A DNA stretch of 25,123 bases from CAYRAV01 sp964422365 (GTDB taxonomy: Bacteria > Bacillota > Clostridia > Lachnospirales > Lachnospiraceae): the NCBI GenBank assembly GCA_964422365.1, contig CAYRAV010000046.1:1-25123 (forward strand), in the 5' to 3' direction. The position numbers and the translations under genes are program-made. The notes under the pieces are model-generated. The model was not told the origin of the DNA. It saw nothing but the letters and a program-made list of their open reading frames with translations, and did no database searches. This document shows positions 1 through 7,773 of the stretch, piece after piece (the stretch's first letter is position 1; every line of letters starts with the position of its first letter).

Positions 1-16
1 CAATTTTATTCACAGT

Positions 17-55
17 GCATTGCAGGCTTTTGCGCAAGGTTGCATGCAGGGTTTT
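17..55. repeat. Short imperfect direct repeat at the helicase break point
   Basis: GCATTGCAGGCTTTT (17-31) recurs as GCATGCAGGGTTTT (42-55), separated by a TTGCGCAA palindrome. The second copy runs into the premature stop of the helicase fragment. It may be the edge of a repeat or mobile element continuing to the left of the window, but this cannot be decided here. Confidence 0.4.
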
Positions 56-242
56 AAACAGCCGCATTCGTATGCGTAATACAGATAACTTTTGCCGTTG
101 GATGTTCTGTTTTTATATAAAGTAGCAGTTCTTTAAGAGATTCTGTTTTTCCACTACCTGCACCGCCTTGCAAGACAAAACTTTTACGAGATGTAATACA
201 CACCTTACATCTATCTATTGCATTTATCGCTTTTGCAGCCAT
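54..242 (-). pseudogene. UvrD/PcrA-like helicase, N-terminal 62 codons only (GajB-like)
   Basis: The 62 residues match the start of a superfamily 1 UvrD/PcrA/Rep helicase: a Walker A P-loop (GGAGSGKTES, residues 26-35) and a motif Ia-like ITHTNAAV at the end. A full GajB-type helicase is several hundred residues, so nearly everything after motif Ia is missing. The reading frame ends at TAA (54-56), and none of the three minus-strand frames in the remaining 53 bases looks like helicase. The start has a strong Shine-Dalgarno (GAGGAGGGG, about 6 nt upstream) and overlaps the end of the OLD nuclease gene by 19 bp, the tight coupling expected of a Gabija gajA-gajB pair. I infer that the gene was cut by a deletion or insertion whose junction lies near position 55. 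A sequencing frameshift cannot be excluded because the window ends here. Confidence 0.7.
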
Positions 243-2272
243 TTAATCCCCTCCTCTATATACAAAGGCGTATCCCAATCTATCTTTTTTGTATATGCCA
301 AAAATAAAATTGATGACGCAAAATCCGATTTTTTACCGATAACTGTATGTGTAAAATCATACACATCTGTCAAAGTATTTTCAAACTCTCCAATACACTT
401 TAATCCATTTATTTGCCCCAAACAACTTTTTATATTTTCATAATTCAAATTTATAAATGCATCTTCAAAACTCCTTGCATAATATCCATTTTCTTCTGTC
501 TGATAAGCAATTCTAATCGTCGAACTTATACATTCTTTTCTATGTAATAATACATTTTCAAACCAAGTTCTGTATTCAGTCTCCCAGTGCTCTTTATATT
601 GCTCATCTTTTCCGAGCTTATCCTTGTCACACTTAGGCTCATTTAAAAAAAATTTTATTGATGCATTACTTGTATCACAAGTTTTATCATCTTTTACAGA
701 AGAAGCCTTATATCGGATTCCTTTTGAAGTTTGTTCTGGCTTCACCGTATCTATATCGGTAATAATCAATGTCGGTATTTCTAAGAAATCCAAAAAATGA
801 CAAAACGCTTTTGAATTTGCACCCGCTTGTATGATAGCAACATTTTGAGCTGCCAACGGAATATATGTTTGTTTTATCTCTGGATTTTTTTCTATAATTT
901 CCCTTTCCTTTTCTAATTCTTTTTTATCATAGTTTGAAATAAAATACTGTAATAAAATTCCTTCAGAAATCCCCTCGATAAAAATTGCCTTATCCGCAAA
1001 AAATAATTCCGCCGACTCAATAGAAAGATATTGTTTTAAAAATTGAAATTCTTCTGTTTCTCCTTCATACTTTTTACTCAAGTCTTGATAAAAATTTTTG
1101 ATAACAATATTAGTAAATCCATCCCCCTCTTTTACAATAGACATATAACGAATATTCTCAAACGGATGGCTTGATACAATATGAGGGGAATGTGTTGTTA
1201 TTATGGTTTGCATCCCAGGAATTCCACAGACAATTTCACTTACTTTATGTGCAAATATATATTGTAATTGAGGATGTGTATGCGCCTCTGGCTCTTCGAT
1301 ACATAATAATTTAATATCACTCTTATTACTTATAAAGCTATTCTTTTTTATTTCAATATTCAATAACAGATAAAGAATATTCATGTGCCCTAACCCATTA
1401 AGATATTCTGGCAATTGATCCGCATCATCACCATATACAATCTCTGAAGCATCAGAAAATATCTCACTGGCTTTTAAATTTGATTTCACTTTCAATTCTC
1501 CCATGCCCAGAAAATCTTTTGCTGTTTTTAGAAAGCTATCAAAAAAAGTCTCATAATTTTCATCTAAAGAAATATCCATATTCTCAATCAATTTGTTGAT
1601 TTCTTCAAACTTATCTGGTGCAGCTACATTTAAATTATTAAAATAAGTTGTCGTCAACTTTGAAAGAACTTTCATTCCACCCTTTTCCTCAGAACTTGAA
1701 ACGCTTCTCTTCGCATGGATAATTTCAAAATCAATTAATTTTTTAATGTCCTTTATATTTTTCTTAATTAAACGGTACCTATTTTCACTTTTTAAATCAT
1801 CCCAATTATCAAAAGTATATAGTCTCTTTTCTAAATATTGATGCAAATATTTCTTTACATACTTCTCTTTAGATATTTTTCCAGCATTTTGTATCCCCTC
1901 TAACAATTCTCCTTTTCTTATTGCACATTCGAATAGCAAATTTACATCTTTTCTATTTGGCTCCAAATCTACAATAAATTCAGAAATATTACATAAATCA
2001 TCCGTTTCTTCATATTGTATTTTCAAAATTAATTGAATTGCCAATTCTGCTTCATCTGTTTTTTCATCAATGTTTAGAATTTTGCTACGTTGTCTTACGG
2101 AAAAATCATTATAATCAAAGCTTTGTTGCCCCAAAAATTTCTCAAACAAAACCATAAGGGACGTTTTCCCCGTGTTATTCCTTCCAATCATAAGACATAT
2201 ATCATTTCCAAAACCCATTTTCGTATTCGACAGAATTCTAAAATTACGAATTACAATTTCTTTTATATTCAT
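224..2272 (-). CDS. OLD-family ATP-dependent endonuclease, GajA-like (Gabija)
   Basis: This 682-residue protein joins an ABC-type ATPase to a TOPRIM nuclease. Numbering from the chosen start: Walker A GRNNTGKTS (about 30-38), an ABC-signature-like YLNGLGHMNIL (about 290-300), Walker B LLCIEEPEAHTHP (about 323-335), H-loop TTHSPHI (about 359-365), then TOPRIM with the acidic FIEGISEG (about 432-439) and the DxD of ITDIDT (about 504-509). Class 2 OLD nucleases are encoded beside a UvrD-like helicase; in Gabija, GajA is a nucleotide-sensing DNA nuclease that works with GajB. That context is present here, although the helicase is truncated. The ATG at 2272 is chosen over one 15 codons upstream because GGAGGG lies 5 nt before it and MNIKEIVIRNFR matches the family start. 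It is longer than the B. cereus GajA (about 578 residues), so another OLD subtype is possible. Confidence 0.78.
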   Translation of the reverse strand: MNIKEIVIRNFRILSNTKMGFGNDICLMIGRNNTGKTSLMVLFEKFLGQQSFDYNDFSVRQRSKILNIDEKTDEAELAIQLILKIQYEETDDLCNISEFIVDLEPNRKDVNLLFECAIRKGELLEGIQNAGKISKEKYVKKYLHQYLEKRLYTFDNWDDLKSENRYRLIKKNIKDIKKLIDFEIIHAKRSVSSSEEKGGMKVLSKLTTTYFNNLNVAAPDKFEEINKLIENMDISLDENYETFFDSFLKTAKDFLGMGELKVKSNLKASEIFSDASEIVYGDDADQLPEYLNGLGHMNILYLLLNIEIKKNSFISNKSDIKLLCIEEPEAHTHPQLQYIFAHKVSEIVCGIPGMQTIITTHSPHIVSSHPFENIRYMSIVKEGDGFTNIVIKNFYQDLSKKYEGETEEFQFLKQYLSIESAELFFADKAIFIEGISEGILLQYFISNYDKKELEKEREIIEKNPEIKQTYIPLAAQNVAIIQAGANSKAFCHFLDFLEIPTLIITDIDTVKPEQTSKGIRYKASSVKDDKTCDTSNASIKFFLNEPKCDKDKLGKDEQYKEHWETEYRTWFENVLLHRKECISSTIRIAYQTEENGYYARSFEDAFINLNYENIKSCLGQINGLKCIGEFENTLTDVYDFTHTVIGKKSDFASSILFLAYTKKIDWDTPLYIEEGIKWLQKR

Positions 2273-2401
2273 ATGTACCCTCCATATCTTTCGATATCGT
2301 ATAGTATTTCTTATCATCAGACATTTGTCACTTTTAATTCATTGTTTCTCCAAACTCATCGGAATTTCTGACAGGTTGACATTTCATCTAACTAAATTAT
2401 T

Positions 2402-3526
2402 TCACAAATGATTATTCTTTTCTTCATCTAACCATTCTTTCAACTTTTTCTGTAATAATTTTTTATCTGGCAAATACAATTTATATTCTTTTGCATAAAT
2501 GTTTGCATCTTTTGGAAGTGTCAAATCCACGAGAGCTTCATCACTCTGTTTGCAAAGCAGAATACCAATTGTCGGATTTTCTCCCTCAACTCTTTCATAG
2601 CGGTCAAAATAATTTACATACATCTGCATCTGGCCTAAATCCTGATGTGTAAGTTCATCAATTTTGAAATCAATGAGGACATAGCATCTTAATAGTCTGT
2701 TATATAGAACCAAGTCCACATAGAAATTTTTATCATGAAATGTAAATCTTTTTTGACGCTGTTCAAATAGAAATCCCTTTCCTAATTCTAAAAGAAACTT
2801 TTGCATCTTTTCTATTACTGCTGATTCCAAATCACTTTCATGATACGAAATCTTATCTTCCAATCCTGCAAACTCCAACACATATGGTGTATGCAAAATA
2901 TCTTGTGGCTTTTGCGGAACAGCTCCCTCATTTGCCAGACGCATCACATCATTTTTATCCCTGCTTAATGCAAGTCTTTCATATAAACTAGAATGAAATT
3001 GTCTTTTTAGGGTATTTACATTCCAATTAGAACGTATTGCCTCTTTCTCATAAAAATCTCTCTCGTCTCTGTCTTCTATACGCATAAGCACTTGATAATG
3101 TGTCCAACTAAGCTTAAAAGGTATTTTGTTATATGCCATTTCTAATTCTCCAATTCCCGATTGGATAATTTCAAAAGTCTGTCCAAATTGTCCAATTCCT
3201 GATTGGATAATCTCATCTTCCCTATCTTTATACGCCATGTAGAATTGCCGCATTCCTGCAACATTGCTTCTTGAAAAACCCCTGCCATATTCTTCTGTCA
3301 GATATGCTGACAATGAGTCTATTATTTTAGCTCCATATTTTGCCCTTTCAGCTCCTTGTTGTTCCTGCTCAACAATATATCTTCCCAGTAAGAAACTTGT
3401 GAGTACCGTAATTGCATTTGCCATTTGTCCCATATTGTTTCTGGCACTGTCAATCAGTTTTTTTGATTTATCATATAAAATCTGAAATTCTTTATTATCT
3501 ATAATTTCCATTTTTTGATTCTTCAC
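2402..3526 (-). CDS. PDDEXK nuclease-domain protein, DUF1016/YhcG family
   Basis: The 374-residue product has the DUF1016 layout: an N-terminal helical DUF1016_N region (SARNNMGQMANAITVLTSFLLGR, then the KLSWTHYQVLMRIED-type motif) and a C-terminal PD-(D/E)xK fold in which the Asp of FYVDLVLYN and the DFK of VLIDFKIDE are the likely metal-binding residues. YhcG-like proteins are common in defence and mobile islands, but their targets are poorly known. The start is GTG at 3526, preceded by GGAGG at 3534-3538 with 7 nt spacing; an upstream ATG at 3553 lies inside the IS end and is rejected. An eight-residue EIIQSGIG motif occurs twice near the middle. The IS begins only 17 bp upstream, so the original promoter has been displaced. 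About 130 bp separate it from the OLD nuclease gene; co-transcription is plausible but unproven. Confidence 0.85.
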   Translation of the reverse strand: MKNQKMEIIDNKEFQILYDKSKKLIDSARNNMGQMANAITVLTSFLLGRYIVEQEQQGAERAKYGAKIIDSLSAYLTEEYGRGFSRSNVAGMRQFYMAYKDREDEIIQSGIGQFGQTFEIIQSGIGELEMAYNKIPFKLSWTHYQVLMRIEDRDERDFYEKEAIRSNWNVNTLKRQFHSSLYERLALSRDKNDVMRLANEGAVPQKPQDILHTPYVLEFAGLEDKISYHESDLESAVIEKMQKFLLELGKGFLFEQRQKRFTFHDKNFYVDLVLYNRLLRCYVLIDFKIDELTHQDLGQMQMYVNYFDRYERVEGENPTIGILLCKQSDEALVDLTLPKDANIYAKEYKLYLPDKKLLQKKLKEWLDEEKNNHL

Positions 3527-3633
3527 CCCGATACCTCCAAACGGTAGTGTCAAGTTACTACCTCTTTTTTTTATTAAAACCTTGATTTATTGGGGCTTTG
3601 CAAATAAAAAGAGCATTACCCCCGTTTTTAGTG

Positions 3634-3639
3634 TATAAT
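3634..3639 (+). promoter_or_regulatory. -10 box of the transposase promoter
   Basis: A consensus TATAAT lies about 36 bp before the transposase start. No convincing -35 box is seen at 16-18 bp spacing. GAGCATT at 3611-3617, upstream of this box, is complementary to AATGCTC at 3674-3680 over the start codon. Confidence 0.45.
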
Positions 3640-3674
3640 GTCCTTGACCAAAATTCCAAAATACAAAGGAGACA

Positions 3675-5146
3675 ATGCTCATGAACATTATACTTTATTT
3701 ACTGCAATATATTCAATACCAATCTAAAATTATTGGTCAGCTTTTAAATTTTATCTGCAGATACATCCCACTTAAGCAGTGGGCTTTTGATGATTCACAT
3801 TCGCCTAAATATCAAAAATTCAAGGTCGATCTCCTCCCTAAGATTATTTTCCTCCAACAGGAATGGACCTGGAAAGAACTAATCCCTTACTTTGAAAAGC
3901 GATACAACAAAACTGTCAAACCGGTTAACCGCCGCAAAGAATGCGATATACCAGAAGATTGCTCATGCCCCCGATGCAAAGCACCTATGCCTTACCTTTA
4001 TCGTAACAACGGCTCTAAAGGTCAAATTTTTTGCAAAGTTTGTAACACTAAATTTACTCCTGTTGATAACCGTTTTGGCAAACCTTTTCTTTTAAAATGC
4101 CCTCACTACTCTCACTGCCTTGCTCCTAAAAAAGACAGAAAACACTTTATTGTACATAAATGTACTAATCCAAAATGTCCTTACTATCTTCGCAATCTTA
4201 GAAAAGTTGATAAAAAAGATCTTAACGAAACACATGGTAAAAGCAAATATAAACTCCACTACATCTACCGCGAATTCACTGTAGATTTTTTGCTATGGAT
4301 TTAAATACCCTTCCATCTAATGCTTCCTCTCTTAAGTTCAAAAAGAACAACGCTTATATCATGTCCCTTTGTCTTACTTTTCGTGTTAACCCTGGCTTAT
4401 CCCTTCGCCAAACTGTGCGGGCACTAAAAGACCTTTACAACATCGATATTTCTCACCAACAAGTGGCAAACTACTGCAAGACTGCAGCTATCTGTGTAAA
4501 ACCTTTTGTTGACAACTACAACTACGAAACCGGCAGCGTTTTTACTGCTGATGAAACATACATCAAGGTCCGCGGTATCAAAGGCTGTATCTGGTTTATC
4601 ATGGATGCTGCAAAACGCTCTGTCATTGGTTATCAGATATCCGACAACCGGGGTATTGGTCCTTGTATCCTTGCCATGAGAATGGCTTTCCGGCACTTAA
4701 AAGAGTTACCAAAAAACTTTAAATTTATTACTGATGGTTATAGTGCATATCCGCTTGCTGCAATGGAATTCGCTAAAAAATTCAAAGACAATTTCAAATT
4801 TGAAATCACTCAAGTCATAGGATTGACCAACGATGATGAGGTTTCCAAACAATACCGTCCTTACAAGTAGATGATAGAAAGACTTAACCGTACCTATAAA
4901 GCCTCTTATCGCCCAACAAACGGTTTTGACAACTATGATGGTGCGAATTATGACCTGGCTCTTTGGGCTGCTTATTATAACTTTCTGCGGCCTCACAAAC
5001 ATAACCATAACAAAGTTTTGAACAATGTTGAAATGCTTAACAGTGCTGACAATATGCCTGGCAAATGGCAGCTCCTTATCTTTGTTGGGCAACAAGCTAT
5101 CCTGCAAATGCAGAAATCTCAGTCTGGCAGCTCTAACTGTTCTTGA
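3675..5146 (+). pseudogene. DDE transposase with N-terminal zinc region, broken by a frame change and an amber stop
   Basis: Three consecutive reading frames make up one transposase. The first (3675-4304) carries two Cys-rich zinc-binding clusters (CPRC...CKVC and CPHYSHC...CTNPKCPYY). The second (from 4295, -1 frame) carries the catalytic Asp of FTADETYIKV and the Asp of FITDGYSAYPLA. The third (4871-5146, same frame as the second) carries the catalytic Glu of IERLNRTYKASYRP. The first break lies at a T TTT TTG run (4286-4292), which could be a real -1 slippery site. The second is TAG at 4868-4870 between YRPYK and MIERLNR, most simply a CAG-to-TAG change. Because the DDE Glu lies beyond this stop, the encoded enzyme should be inactive. 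ATG 3675 and ATG 3681 are both possible starts; AAAGGAG fits 3681 better. Confidence 0.85.
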
Positions 5147-5437
5147 GTTTTTCGCCGTCGGTAAAACCTTCAGAGCATTGCTTTTGTGTACTGTCAAGGG
5201 TAGCGTTCGTTGCCAAAAAATAAAAATATCTGCAATTTTCAAGGTTCTTTTGAACTTTTTTTATTAGTATCTTTTTTCATAGCTCACTTGACACTATCCT
5301 CCAAACAGTCTCTTTATTTTTGCATAGTCCGCAATGTATGACAATTTTAAACAAGCAACATATGCATTAAAATTATATTTTACAGAAATAGACTTCCCAA
5401 ATCACTTCATAATCACCTACCATCTTGTTCACTTCTC

Positions 5438-5481
5438 ATATTTTTACGATTTTGCTAATCTTAACAAAATCGTAAAAATAT
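5438..5481. repeat. Perfect 17-bp dyad with 10-nt loop
   Basis: ATATTTTTACGATTTTG at 5438-5454 is exactly complementary to 5465-5481, with loop CTAATCTTAA. Neither strand has a following T-tract, so it is not a typical intrinsic terminator. It could be an operator, a structured 5' leader of the DUF1016 transcript before the IS insertion, or a mobile-element remnant. Confidence 0.7.
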
Positions 5482-5517
5482 CATGGACATTGTATTCACA
5501 GTTATTTGTCTTTTTTC

Positions 5518-5542
5518 AGTTGTTCGGAAATCCCGAACAACT
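5518..5542. repeat. Perfect 10-bp dyad (AGTTGTTCGG / CCGAACAACT)
   Basis: The arms at 5518-5527 and 5533-5542 are perfect complements around a 5-nt loop. A six-T run precedes it on the plus strand, so on the minus strand the hairpin is followed by an A-run, not the U-run of a terminator. It sits 37 bp from the larger dyad. Confidence 0.6.
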
Positions 5543-5708
5543 AAAATTTCATCTCAGGTTTTCCATTAAACAGATTCTTTTGTATCCCCACACACCACAT
5601 CAACCACAGCCGAAACCTGAAAATACTTCTCTACCCTCTTATTCCGATTTCCTTCCTTATCTTCCACAAACACAAAATGCCTGTAAAACTGCCTAAAATA
5701 CAACACTT

Positions 5709-7133
5709 CTACATATGTTGCTTTTGTATCCACACCACACATTCTGTATGTTCCGTAAACGGAAATAAATCCACCGGACATATCTTCTTCACTTTATACT
5801 TCCCTGATTTCTCTAAGTATTCCAAATCCCTTGCCAAAGTGTCAGGGCCACAGGAAATATATACAATTTTCTTAGGCAATAATCTCAATACAGATGACAA
5901 AAACTTTTCATCACTCCCACTTCTTGGAGGATCCATAAATACCACATCTATTTTTTTTCCTGCTTCTGCAAGTGATACCATAAAATCTCCTGCATCCTCA
6001 TTGTAAAAAGAAACATTGTCTATCCCATTTCTTTTTGCATTGATTTTTGCATCTTTTAGGGCATCTGGATTCAACTCCACACCTATCACTTCTTTTGCTG
6101 CTTTACTAGCAATGATGCTAATGGTTCCAATGCCGCAATATGCATCAATGATTGTTTCTTTATTTTTCAAGTCTGCTAATTGAATTGCTTTTTTGTATAA
6201 AATCTCTGTTTGTACAGAGTTTACCTGATAAAAAGATTTTGGTGAAATTCTAAATTTTTTTCCGCATAAAATGTCTTCAATATATCCCTTTCCATATAAT
6301 ACATTTTCCCGTTCGCCCAATATCATATTTGTCTGTTTGTCATTAATATTCTGTACAATAGTTGTAATTTCAGGATGAAGTTTTAGCAATGCCTTTATAA
6401 AATTGTTTTTAGATGGAAACATCGGATTTGCTGTTACAAATACAACCATAATTTCTCCCGTACTCTGTGCCACACGGATTAAAATATGACGCATCAAACC
6501 ATATCCTGCATCCTCATTATAAATTTTCACTTTAAAAGATTTCATCAGCCCTAATGAAGATTGTACTATCTCATCTGCCTTTTCATTTTCAATATAGCAT
6601 TTCGTTACAGGAACCACACGATGTGTTCCTGCTTCATAAACACCTGCTACCACTTCACCTGATCTTTTTCTATGATAAACTGCATGTACCTTATTTCGGT
6701 AATAATATGGCTGCTCCATGCCAATAATGTGTTCAACCGGTCCAAAACTCCCAAGAAGTTTTTTCATTTTTTTCTGCTTTATTTTAAGCTGCTCTTCATA
6801 AGGTGTACCAATCATCTGACAGGCACCGCACTTTTTTGAAATTGCACAAATTGCATTTTTTTTCACAGAATCCTTTTTCTTGTTATCTTTTACACTATTT
6901 ATATTTTTTTTCCTGTTAATATTCTGAGCATTATTTTCTTTTAGATGAAAATGATTACTTCTCTTCTTACTCATCTGCTCCTCTTTTTTGTCCTGCTGCT
7001 TTTTATTTCCTTGTGCGGCCATCTGCCTGTTTTGTACTTTTGGTTTTTTTCCCTTATCTTTACTAAAGTTACTATTCCTCTTGTCCCTGTTTGTTGTACT
7101 TTTTTTCATTTTTTCTTTTTTATTCTCTATCAT
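5709..7133 (-). CDS. rlmD: 23S rRNA (uracil-C5)-methyltransferase, RlmD family
   Basis: A SAM-dependent RNA m5U methyltransferase of the RlmD/RumA/TrmA family. Its core shows the iron-sulfur Cys cluster (CAISKKCGACQM, with a further Cys in VTKCYIENEKAD), the SAM-binding DAYCGIGTISI, the MDPPRSG motif and the nucleophile Cys in YISCGPDTLARDL. Known family members methylate uridines of 23S rRNA; the exact position is inferred only from the family. No N-terminal TRAM domain is seen. Instead there are about 85 residues very rich in Lys, Asn, Gln and Ser. I start at ATG 7133, with AGAGG about 10 nt upstream; a GTG 8 codons earlier lacks a good ribosome binding site. It is transcribed alone, about 120 bp after a likely promoter. 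Confidence 0.9.
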   Translation of the reverse strand: MIENKKEKMKKSTTNRDKRNSNFSKDKGKKPKVQNRQMAAQGNKKQQDKKEEQMSKKRSNHFHLKENNAQNINRKKNINSVKDNKKKDSVKKNAICAISKKCGACQMIGTPYEEQLKIKQKKMKKLLGSFGPVEHIIGMEQPYYYRNKVHAVYHRKRSGEVVAGVYEAGTHRVVPVTKCYIENEKADEIVQSSLGLMKSFKVKIYNEDAGYGLMRHILIRVAQSTGEIMVVFVTANPMFPSKNNFIKALLKLHPEITTIVQNINDKQTNMILGERENVLYGKGYIEDILCGKKFRISPKSFYQVNSVQTEILYKKAIQLADLKNKETIIDAYCGIGTISIIASKAAKEVIGVELNPDALKDAKINAKRNGIDNVSFYNEDAGDFMVSLAEAGKKIDVVFMDPPRSGSDEKFLSSVLRLLPKKIVYISCGPDTLARDLEYLEKSGKYKVKKICPVDLFPFTEHTECVVWIQKQHM

Positions 7134-7253
7134 ATTCACAAATCCTCTTTCCTGCACCTTTTTTGTCAGATTACAAAGTATTAGTATCCATAAAACCAGG
7201 CTGCCACAGCTTTACTACATCATCAAAAATAAATCCTGTTTCATATATAGCAC

Positions 7254-7282
7254 ATTATAACAAAGTTACTCTTTTTATTCCA
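7254..7282 (-). promoter_or_regulatory. Possible rlmD promoter with extended -10
   Basis: On the minus strand TGTTATAAT gives a consensus TATAAT (7254-7259) with an extended -10 TG. The -35 position 17 bp away reads TGGAAT (7277-7282) and is weak. The leader to the rlmD start would be about 115 nt. Confidence 0.45.
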
Positions 7283-7537
7283 GAGTATGTTTGAAAATTT
7301 ATTACTACAATCATTACGATTATCTAGCACGTGTTTGAAAATGAAAAGTTGTACAAAAATATCCAAAATGTCTGCGTTTTCTCTGAATATTTTCCTATTG
7401 CGTTTAATCTAATATTTTGTAAAAATTCACAATCATATATTTACCATTACACACTTATTCGTAGATATTGCAACCATTCCAAATCATTACGCATATTTTA
7501 AAAAATTTCAGCCATGCTATATTATGATAAACAATCT
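7283..7537. other. AT-rich intergenic DNA with no assigned feature
   Basis: There is no gene between the rlmD promoter and the repeat element upstream of tepA. The one recognisable item is TTCAGCCATGC at 7507-7517, which matches the terminal sequence of the repeat element at 8919 and may be a remnant of a nested older copy. Confidence 0.4.
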
Positions 7538-7725
7538 GCAGCTGTTCAGAAGGTGCGAAGCCATATGTGCAGATTGTACATTAGCACTTGCTCATAAAGT
7601 ACAATCTGCACATATGGCTTCATAGCTGGTAACAGCATCATGAACAAAATAACCAGCCAAAGCATTTTATTATAGTGAATATGGATATTCTGGCATTTTG
7701 TGAATGGCATCTTCTGAATCGTTAC
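7538..7725 (+). repeat. MITE-like element, copy A (about 188 bp)
   Basis: The ends are related inverted repeats: left TTCAGAAGGTGC, right (complement) TTCAGAAGATGC, with the right end closing in CGTTAC as in copy B. The body aligns with copy B: the same length within 2 bp, the shared loop CTTGCTCA at the same offset, a shared ATGAA-CCAG-CCAAA-like right half and the same GAATGGCAT near the right end. It contains a perfect 23-bp stem (7557-7579 with 7599-7621) around a 19-nt loop. The flanking octamers AACAATCT and AAAAATCG match at 6 of 8 positions, consistent with an old target duplication. It ends 48 bp before the tepA start, so it lies in the leader of that operon. Confidence 0.75.
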
Positions 7726-7773
7726 AAAAATCGTTACAAAAAAAACATAGCTATGAAGGGAGTGTTGCACCTT

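Larger units (their letters stand above)
3543..5297. mobile_element. Insertion sequence, 1755 bp, with 9-bp target duplication
   Basis: The ends are inverted repeats: GTAGTGTCAAGT at 3544-3555 and its complement at 5286-5297 (11 of 12 match). Directly outside them lies a perfect 9-bp direct repeat, CCTCCAAAC, at 3534-3542 and 5298-5306, which marks the insertion. Inside is one plus-strand transposase gene broken into three reading frames. The DDE core resembles the IS6/IS240 type, preceded by a zinc-binding region; I cannot assign the IS family from sequence alone. The perfect target duplication suggests a fairly recent insertion, yet the transposase is already interrupted, so it may have been moved by a functional copy in trans. 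Confidence 0.88.
5307..5708. other. Non-coding stretch upstream of the DUF1016 gene's original position
   Basis: About 400 bp between the IS and the end of rlmD contain no convincing gene. An open frame at 5334-5696 has no good ribosome binding site and no family resemblance. Before the IS arrived this DNA lay directly upstream of the DUF1016 gene, so it should contain that gene's promoter; no clear -35/-10 pair stands out. Two perfect dyads are described separately. Confidence 0.5.

Noticed and set aside
3527..3553. ATG start of the DUF1016 gene at 3553
   Set aside because: This start lies inside the IS end; the GTG at 3526 has a well-spaced GGAGG.
5438..5542. The two dyads as rlmD terminators
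   Set aside because: Neither is followed by a T-run on the rlmD strand; one is followed by an A-run.
5334..5696. Plus-strand open frame of 120 codons
   Set aside because: No ribosome binding site, low-complexity hydrophobic and Pro-rich wording, overlaps both perfect dyads, and no family resemblance.
7675..7773. N-terminal extension of TepA from an upstream ATG
   Set aside because: It lies largely in repeat element A, has no ribosome binding site, and the conserved family does not need it.
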